In this document: piece after piece, positions 58,938-64,000 of the stretch
How the letters are laid out: every line of letters begins with the position of its first letter
Numbering within the stretch: position 1 is the first letter of the stretch
DNA from: Streptomyces harbinensis
Lineage (GTDB): Bacteria; Actinomycetota; Actinomycetes; Streptomycetales; Streptomycetaceae
Assembly: GCF_900116145.1 (NCBI RefSeq)
Contig: NZ_FPAB01000005.1
Coordinates: 186,001-250,000 of the forward strand
DNA: 64,000 bases
Direction: 5' to 3'
Position numbers and translations under genes: made by a program
Notes under the pieces: generated by a model
What the model saw: the letters and a program-made list of their open reading frames with translations, nothing else
Database searches by the model: none
What the model was told of the DNA's origin: nothing

Positions 58938-59881
58938 CCGGCGAACTCCCCATGCGGTTCCGCGACGACGCGCTGCCGCCCCGGGTCCGTATCCACGAGG
59001 TGGGCCCCCGGGACGGCTTGCAGAACGAGCCGTCCCGGGTGCCGGTCGCCGTCAAGGCGGAGTTCATCCACCGGCTGGCCGACGCCGGGCTCACCACCAT
59101 CGAGGCCACCAGCTTCGTCCGCCCCGACCTGGTGCCCCAGCTCGCCGACGCCGCCGAGCTGATGCCACTGCTCGGCGACCTCGGCGAGCGCGGGGTGCGG
59201 CTGCCGGTCCTGGTCCCCAACGAGCGCGGCCTGGAGCGGGCGCTCGCCCTCGGCGTCCGCGAGGTCGCCGTGTTCGCCAGCGTCACCGAGTCCTTCGCCC
59301 GCGCCAACCTCAACCGCACCGTGGACGAGAGCCTCACCCTCTTCGAGCCGGTGGTGAGCCGCGCGCTGCGCGCCGAGGTCCCGGTGCGCGGCTACCTCTC
59401 CATGTGCTTCGGCGACCCCTGGGAGGGCCGGGTCCCGGCCGACCGGGTGGTCCGGGTCGCCCTGCGGCTGCTGGAGCTGGGCTGCGCCGAGCTCAGCCTC
59501 GGCGACACCATCGGGGTGGCCACCCCCGGCCATGTGGCCTCCCTGCTCAGCGCGCTGAAGGACGCCGGGATCCCGGCCACAAAGCTGGCCGTCCACTTCC
59601 ACGACACCTACGGCCAGGCGCTGTCCAACACCCTCACCGCCCTGCGGCACGGTGTCACCACCGTCGACGCCTCCGCCGGGGGGCTCGGCGGCTGCCCGTT
59701 CGCCAAGAGCGCCACGGGCAACCTCGCCACCGAGGACCTGCTGTGGATGCTCCAGGGCCTTGGCATCGACACCGGCGTCGACCTGCGGCGACTCGCCGCC
59801 ACCAGTGACTGGCTGGCCGCACACCTCGGCCGGCCCAGCCCGTCGCGCACCGTCCGCGCGCTCTCCCACAAGGAGTCCTGA
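58934..59881 (+). CDS. hmgL: hydroxymethylglutaryl-CoA lyase
   Basis: 315 aa, GTG 58934 (overlaps the alpha-subunit stop), or ATG 58952. HMGL/DRE-TIM fold: VGPRDGLQNEPSRVPVAVK, the metal site His pair in AVHFHDTYGQALSN and the signature GLGGCPFAKSATGN with the active Cys. It cleaves HMG-CoA to acetyl-CoA and acetoacetate, the last step of leucine degradation. The intervening 3-methylglutaconyl-CoA hydratase is not in this operon. Confidence 0.92.
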   Translation: MTGELPMRFRDDALPPRVRIHEVGPRDGLQNEPSRVPVAVKAEFIHRLADAGLTTIEATSFVRPDLVPQLADAAELMPLLGDLGERGVRLPVLVPNERGLERALALGVREVAVFASVTESFARANLNRTVDESLTLFEPVVSRALRAEVPVRGYLSMCFGDPWEGRVPADRVVRVALRLLELGCAELSLGDTIGVATPGHVASLLSALKDAGIPATKLAVHFHDTYGQALSNTLTALRHGVTTVDASAGGLGGCPFAKSATGNLATEDLLWMLQGLGIDTGVDLRRLAATSDWLAAHLGRPSPSRTVRALSHKES

Positions 59882-59884
59882 CCC

Positions 59885-61048
59885 ATGGCACTGGACCACC
59901 GTCTGACCCCCGAGCACGAGGAACTGCGCCGCACCGTGGAGGCGTTCGCCCACGACGTGGTCGCCCCGCGCATCGGCGCCTACTACGAGCAGCACGCCTT
60001 CCCCTACGACATCGTGCGCGAGATGGCCGCCATGGGCCTGTTCGGGCTGCCGTTCCCCGAGGAGTACGGCGGTATGGGCGGCGACTACCTGGCGCTGTGC
60101 CTGGCCCTGGAGGAGCTGGCCCGGGTGGACTCCTCGGTGGCCATCACCCTGGAGGCGGGCGTCTCGCTCGGCGCGATGCCGCTGTACCGGTACGGCAGCG
60201 AGGAGCAGAAGCGGGAGTGGCTGCCGAAGCTCTGCTCCGGCGAGATGCTGGGCGCCTTCGGGCTGACCGAGCCCGGCTTCGGCTCCGACGCCGGGGGTAC
60301 CCGTACCACTGCGGTACGGGACGGGGACAGCTGGGTGATCAACGGCACCAAGTGCTTCATCACCAACTCCGGCACCGACATCACCGGCCTGGTCACCGTC
60401 ACCGCCGTGACCGGCCGCACTGCGGACGGCGCGCCGCTGATCTCCACCATCGTCGTGCCCTCCGGCACCCCCGGCTTCACCGTCGCCGCCCCGTACTCCA
60501 AGGTCGGCTGGAACGCCTCCGACACCCGCGAACTGTCCTTCAGCGACGTCCGGGTGCCCGCCGCCAACCTGCTCGGCGAGGAGGGACGCGGCTACGCCCA
60601 GTTCCTGCGCATCCTGGACGAGGGCCGGATCGCGATCTCCGCACTGGCCACCGGGCTCGCCCAGGGCTGCGTGGACGAGTCGGTGCGCTACGCCGGGGAG
60701 CGGGAGGCGTTCGGCCGTCCCATCGGCGCCAACCAGGCCATCCAGTTCAAGCTCGCCGACATGGAGATGCGCGCCCACACGGCCCGGGTGGCGTGGCGGG
60801 ACGCGGCCTCCCGGCTGCTGGCGGGCGAGCCGTTCAAGAAGGAGGCGGCGATGGCCAAGCTGTACTCCTCGGACGTGGCGGTGACCAACGCCCGCGAGGC
60901 CACCCAGATCCACGGCGGCTACGGCTTCATGAACGAGTACCCGGTGGCCCGGATGTGGCGGGACAGCAAGATCCTGGAGATCGGCGAGGGCACCAGTGAG
61001 GTGCAGCGCATGCTGATCGCCCGCGAACTGGGCCTGGGCCGGGGGTGA
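59885..61048 (+). CDS. acdH: acyl-CoA dehydrogenase, isovaleryl-CoA type
   Basis: 387 aa, ATG 59885. FAD/acyl-CoA motifs: LTEPGFGSDAGGTRTTA, WVINGTKCFITNSG and QIHGGYGFMNEYPVARMWRDSKILEIGEGTSEVQ. It likely oxidises isovaleryl-CoA (or related branched acyl-CoA) to feed the carboxylase encoded just upstream. Gene order places it last in the leucine operon. A hairpin (61065-61089) follows. Confidence 0.9.
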   Translation: MALDHRLTPEHEELRRTVEAFAHDVVAPRIGAYYEQHAFPYDIVREMAAMGLFGLPFPEEYGGMGGDYLALCLALEELARVDSSVAITLEAGVSLGAMPLYRYGSEEQKREWLPKLCSGEMLGAFGLTEPGFGSDAGGTRTTAVRDGDSWVINGTKCFITNSGTDITGLVTVTAVTGRTADGAPLISTIVVPSGTPGFTVAAPYSKVGWNASDTRELSFSDVRVPAANLLGEEGRGYAQFLRILDEGRIAISALATGLAQGCVDESVRYAGEREAFGRPIGANQAIQFKLADMEMRAHTARVAWRDAASRLLAGEPFKKEAAMAKLYSSDVAVTNAREATQIHGGYGFMNEYPVARMWRDSKILEIGEGTSEVQRMLIARELGLGRG

Positions 61049-61064
61049 CCACGGGGCGGTGACG

Positions 61065-61089
61065 GCCCCGGAACGGCCGGTTCCGGGGC
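61065..61089 (+). terminator. terminator after the leucine operon
   Basis: GCCCCGGAAC (61065-61074) pairs with GTTCCGGGGC (61080-61089), loop 5 bases, 16 bases after the stop. No T-run. Confidence 0.65.
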
Positions 61090-61197
61090 GCCCGTGCGGC
61101 GGTCATATGCGGGCCGCCGGTGTCCGGATCCGGTCGCCGCGGCGGCTGACCGAGGGCGGAATTTTGCGTTCGCGGGCTGCTGGCACAATCTGGAGGC

Positions 61198-62097
61198 ATG
61201 GCTGAGATCACCCAGCGAGCCGGTAACTGGTATTTCGACGGCTCGGTGCTGCGCATCGTCCCCGGGCACGGGAAGGGGGTGCATGCGCTGCGGACCGCCC
61301 TCGGGGAGCTGACCGTGCCGCTGGAGGCGGTGGCGGGCGTCTCCTTCGAACCGGGGCGCAAGCACGACAGGCTGCGGCTGAGCCTGCGGGAGGGCGCGGA
61401 CCCGCTCACCCAGGCGACCGGCGGCAAGCTGCCGGCGGCGGCCGACCCGTACCTGCTGGAGGTGCCGCACGAGCGGGCGGACGCCGCCAGGGAACTGGCG
61501 GCCGAGATCCGGGCGGCGCTGGAGACCGAGCGGGTGCCCGGCACCCCGACCGACCACTATCTGCTCCCCGGGCCGCAGACGCCGATCACGCTGCACGCCT
61601 CGGACGGTGAGGCCACCTTCGACGGGGAGCGGATCCGCATCGACTGGGGCTGGGGTGCGGACGACATCAAGAAGAACAGCGGCGCCCGGGTCATCGCGCT
61701 CGGCGACCTGGCCTCGGTCGAGTGGGCGCCGCCGCGCATAGAGAACGGCTTCGTCCGGCTGCACCCCAAGGGCGCGCACTCCACCTCCAAGCCGTCCCAC
61801 GACCCGAACTGCGTGGTCATGTGGGGCTGGCGCGAGGTGAAGGACGTCACCGAGTCGGCGCTGTTCGTGGCAGCCCTCACCGCCGCGCTGCCGCACCCCT
61901 CGACGACCGGGGGCGCCACCGCCCCGACCGCGCCCGCCGTGGCCGAGCCGCTGCCGCGCGCGGCGGATGGCGACACCGGCAGCGAGCAGGACGCGGTGCT
62001 GCGGCGGCTGTGGGAACTGGGCGAGCTGCACGACACCGGGGTGCTGACCGACGAGGAGTTCGGCGCCGCGAAGAAGGCGCTGCTGAACCGGCTCTGA
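61198..62097 (+). CDS. DUF4429/SHOCT protein
   Basis: 299 aa, ATG 61198. Two DUF4429 beta modules: NWYFDGSVLRIVPGHGKGVHALR (about 8-30) and ATFDGERIRIDWGWGADDIKKNSGAR (about 137-162). The SHOCT motif RRLWELGELHDTGVLTDEEFGAAKKALLNRL ends the protein (about 268-299). Such proteins are thought to bind membranes or oligomerise; role unknown. Alone between the leucine operon and a convergent lipoprotein gene. Confidence 0.88.
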   Translation: MAEITQRAGNWYFDGSVLRIVPGHGKGVHALRTALGELTVPLEAVAGVSFEPGRKHDRLRLSLREGADPLTQATGGKLPAAADPYLLEVPHERADAARELAAEIRAALETERVPGTPTDHYLLPGPQTPITLHASDGEATFDGERIRIDWGWGADDIKKNSGARVIALGDLASVEWAPPRIENGFVRLHPKGAHSTSKPSHDPNCVVMWGWREVKDVTESALFVAALTAALPHPSTTGGATAPTAPAVAEPLPRAADGDTGSEQDAVLRRLWELGELHDTGVLTDEEFGAAKKALLNRL

Positions 62098-62114
62098 CCG
62101 CTCGTGGACAGGCC

Positions 62115-62831
62115 CTAGCCGCTCACGCCCTCCGGCTGGACGGGGGCGCCGTCGCCCACCGGGGGGAGGTCGCCCCGTTCCCCGGGGGACGGCTGCGGAC
62201 CCGAGGCCGGTTCCTTGCCGGGCTGTGCGCTCCCGGCCTGGCCGGCCGTCGGCTGCGCCTCGCCGGCGAGGTCGCGCGCGGCCTCCTCCTGCGCGCTCAC
62301 CACCTCGGCGGCGTCGGCGGGCCTGGCCGCCTCCAGGGCCGCCCGCAGCACGTCGGGGTCGATGTCCGGATCGGTGGTGATGACGGAGACCCGCAGCCCG
62401 TCCAGGATGCGGTGGAACTCGGTGATGCCGGCCGCCTTGTCGGCGCTGATCCCGGTGTCGGCCGCGCCCGGCTCGGCCCGCTCCACCCGCAGTTCGATCG
62501 TCGAGCCGGAGGCGGCGACGTAGCTGACGCCCCAGCCGTCCTCGCCGACCACCCCGGCCGACTGCGGGGCCAGGGTGTAGCCGGGGATCTCGGTCAGCTG
62601 GATCAGCCCGGGATCGACCCCGGGGAAAACGGTCTCCTCGCCGGTGCCGGCCGGGGACTCCTCCGGCGGCTGCGCGGGGGAGGACGAGGCCGGCGGAGCG
62701 CCGGACTCCTCGGTCACCTCGGAGGCGGGCGCGGCCGGTGTTTCGGTGCCGCAGGAGGCCAGTGGCAGGGCGAGCACCGGCAGCAGCAGGACGGCCGCCG
62801 GCAGGCGGCGGACGGAGCGCGTGGCGATCAT
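62115..62831 (-). CDS. putative lipoprotein
   Basis: 238 aa from ATG 62831. Signal peptide with lipobox PLASC (about 23-27). After an acidic, Ser/Pro-rich linker comes a globular part (IPGYTLAPQSAGVVGEDGWGVSYVAASGSTIELRVER) of no known family, then a Pro/Gly/Gln-rich tail. The folded part resembles small surface lipoproteins in actinobacteria. Next to the siderophore-binding gene but with its own start region. Confidence 0.8.
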   Translation of the reverse strand: MIATRSVRRLPAAVLLLPVLALPLASCGTETPAAPASEVTEESGAPPASSSPAQPPEESPAGTGEETVFPGVDPGLIQLTEIPGYTLAPQSAGVVGEDGWGVSYVAASGSTIELRVERAEPGAADTGISADKAAGITEFHRILDGLRVSVITTDPDIDPDVLRAALEAARPADAAEVVSAQEEAARDLAGEAQPTAGQAGSAQPGKEPASGPQPSPGERGDLPPVGDGAPVQPEGVSG

Positions 62832-62866
62832 GTCCGCATTCTCCGCCCGCCGGCCGCCCGGGCGTG

Positions 62867-63871
62867 CTATTCCGCCGTGTCCACGCCGAAGATCTCCGCC
62901 ATGTCGTCCAGTACCTGGTGTGCTCCCTGGAGGGAGACCGAGGTCATCCAGATCGCGTCCTCGACCTCGTGGACGTTCCCCTCGGCGACGGCGCCGAGCC
63001 GCTGCCACAGCGGGTTCGCCAGGAAGCGCTCCTTGCGCTCCTCGCCGCCCGCGTAGGTGGTGTAGAAGATCACGTCCGCGTCGGCCAGCTCGATCTGCTC
63101 CTCGCTGATCTCGATGTTGAACTCCTCGGGATCGCGCTGGTTCTCCGGCCGGGCGAGCCCCATGTCGGCCAGGATGATCCCGGAGAAGGTGTGCGGCAGG
63201 TAGATCCGGGTGGGGCCGTCCAGGAAACGGACGACGGAGACGGTCGGGTCGCCGTGCGCGGCGTTCACGGCCTCGCCGATCGCCGCGGCCCGGGTCTCGT
63301 ACGCGGACAGCTGCTCGGCCGCCGCGTCCTCCTCGCCGAGCACCTCGCCGACCAGCGCGATGTTGTCCTTCCAGGTCGGCCCGGTGGTGGGGACGAAGAC
63401 GGTGGGCGCGATCTGCGAGAGCGTCTCGTACAGCTCGTCGTGGCGCACGGTGGCCGAGACGATCAGGTCCGGCTCCAGCCGCATGATCTCTTCGAGGTTG
63501 GGGCTCTCCAGCGGGCCGACGTCCACGGTGTCCGCGACCGCGTCCCCCAGGTACGCGGGGAAGCCGTCCAGGTTCCGGTAGCCGCCGACGCCGCCGACCA
63601 GGGTGCCGTCCAGCGCGACGACCGCCTCGACCAGGCTGTTGTCCAGGGCCACGATCCGCTGCGGCTTGGCCGGGATCTCGGTCTCGCCCTTGTCGTGCTC
63701 GACGGTGCGCGGGAACGCGCCGTCCGCGGCGGCATCGGGGGAGGGGGCCGCGTCGTCCGCCGGGCCACCCGGGCTGTCGGACCCGCAGCCGGCCAGCCCG
63801 GCCGCCAGCGCGGTCATCAGCGCGAACGCGCCGACGCGGTGGCGCCAGCGGCGCCGGAGGAGGGTGGTCAC
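62867..63871 (-). CDS. iron-siderophore ABC transporter substrate-binding lipoprotein
   Basis: 334 aa from GTG 63871; a longer frame to 63925 crosses the iron box. Lipobox GLAGC ends the signal peptide. FepB/FhuD-type (PF01497) fold: RIVALDNSLVEAVVALD and LEEIMRLEPDLIVSATVRHDE, NLEIS-like metal region. It binds ferric siderophore outside the cell. No permease gene lies in the window; a divergent gene beyond the right edge is likely. An iron-box sequence (63888-63910) overlaps its promoter, so DmdR/IdeR-type repression by iron is expected. Confidence 0.9.
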   Translation of the reverse strand: MTTLLRRRWRHRVGAFALMTALAAGLAGCGSDSPGGPADDAAPSPDAAADGAFPRTVEHDKGETEIPAKPQRIVALDNSLVEAVVALDGTLVGGVGGYRNLDGFPAYLGDAVADTVDVGPLESPNLEEIMRLEPDLIVSATVRHDELYETLSQIAPTVFVPTTGPTWKDNIALVGEVLGEEDAAAEQLSAYETRAAAIGEAVNAAHGDPTVSVVRFLDGPTRIYLPHTFSGIILADMGLARPENQRDPEEFNIEISEEQIELADADVIFYTTYAGGEERKERFLANPLWQRLGAVAEGNVHEVEDAIWMTSVSLQGAHQVLDDMAEIFGVDTAE

Positions 63872-63887
63872 GGGTCTCTCTTTTCCA

Positions 63888-63910
63888 TTAGGTAAGGCTT
63901 GCCTTGGTAA
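63888..63910 (-). promoter_or_regulatory. iron box (DmdR/IdeR-type operator) 1
   Basis: TTAGGTAAGGCTTGCCTTGG with TAA after it, close to the TTAGGTTAGGCTAACCTAA consensus. It lies 16 bases upstream of the siderophore-binding protein start, overlapping its promoter. Confidence 0.75.
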
Positions 63911-63970
63911 AAGCTGTGTGAGCATAGCCAGCGGCCGGTGGCACAGGGAAGACGGGGGTGGGGGAAATGC

Positions 63971-63993
63971 GTAAGTCAGGTCTGCCTTACCTT
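63971..63993 (+). promoter_or_regulatory. iron box 2 at the window edge
   Basis: GTAAGTCAGGTCTGCCTTAC followed by CTT, a second DmdR/IdeR-like palindrome. It probably serves a divergent iron-uptake gene starting beyond the right edge. Confidence 0.6.
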
Positions 63994-64000
63994 GTGGACG

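Noticed and set aside
1..64000. CRISPR array, IS element, prophage or biosynthetic cluster
   Set aside because: No regularly spaced repeats, transposase, integrase, phage structural genes or PKS/NRPS motifs were seen on either strand.

Overview
The window is high-GC, densely coded actinobacterial DNA. It almost certainly comes from Streptomyces or a close relative. Signs of this are the GC-rich third codon positions, many GTG starts, translationally overlapping operons, a WhiB7/WblC-type regulator, AdnAB-type helicase-nucleases, a mycoredoxin, TerD/AIM24 proteins and an initiator tRNA. It is mainly conserved chromosome. I see no integrase, transposase, prophage, CRISPR array, rRNA or replication origin.

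Layout. 1-4.3 kb: the end of a DUF3152 metalloprotease-like gene, then a DUF3492 glycosyltransferase, a membrane protein and a sugar-nucleotide-type epimerase. 4.4-12.7 kb: moeZ, two related secreted tripeptidyl-aminopeptidase-like lipoproteins flanking a lysG/lysE-type pair, and a molybdate operon (HTH-TOBE regulator, ModA, ModB) with no ModC beside it. 12.7-30.1 kb: a kinase-like/flippase membrane protein, a Cys-less alkyltransferase-like protein, AdnA-AdnB, NudC, a mycoredoxin, UvrD2, wblC with a long attenuator-like leader, an orphan RRE/E1-like ThiF protein and a YgjP-type metallopeptidase. 30.2-33.3 kb: a TerD-AIM24 fusion followed by two AIM24 proteins. 33.7-38.7 kb: a tightly coupled four-gene operon (two unknown proteins, a TPR protein, a CHAT caspase-like protein). 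It is followed by a DUF3592-like membrane protein, a SLATT/DUF4231-like protein and a Nudix hydrolase. 40.7-49.4 kb: a zincin-like DUF2342 protein, an SDR, MoaE, a PDZ-Lon(S16) protease, a PPA1309 protein, a UPF0182 protein and tRNA-fMet. 49.7-54.6 kb: a Sel1/TPR protein, an alpha/beta hydrolase broken by two inverted copies of one 33-bp repeat, and an MFS exporter with its TetR regulator. 54.5-61 kb: a TetR gene divergent from a leucine-degradation operon (carboxylase beta and alpha, HMG-CoA lyase, acyl-CoA dehydrogenase). 61-64 kb: a DUF4429/SHOCT protein, a lipoprotein and an iron-siderophore binding lipoprotein with iron boxes.

The order moeZ, ATL, adnA-adnB, nudC, mycoredoxin, uvrD2, whiB7, DUF2342, PDZ-S16, UPF0182 matches the Mycobacterium tuberculosis Rv3206c-Rv3193c neighbourhood. 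This part is therefore old actinobacterial synteny for DNA repair, redox/NAD metabolism and intrinsic antibiotic resistance. The TerD/AIM24 genes and the CHAT/TPR operon sit inside that conserved block. The most interesting items are the CHAT/TPR operon with its SLATT neighbour, the wblC leader with a GCA-codon-rich ORF and terminator, the hydrolase interrupted twice by an inverted hairpin repeat, and the orphan RRE/E1-like protein. All functions were read from sequence and memory of the families; no database search was run.
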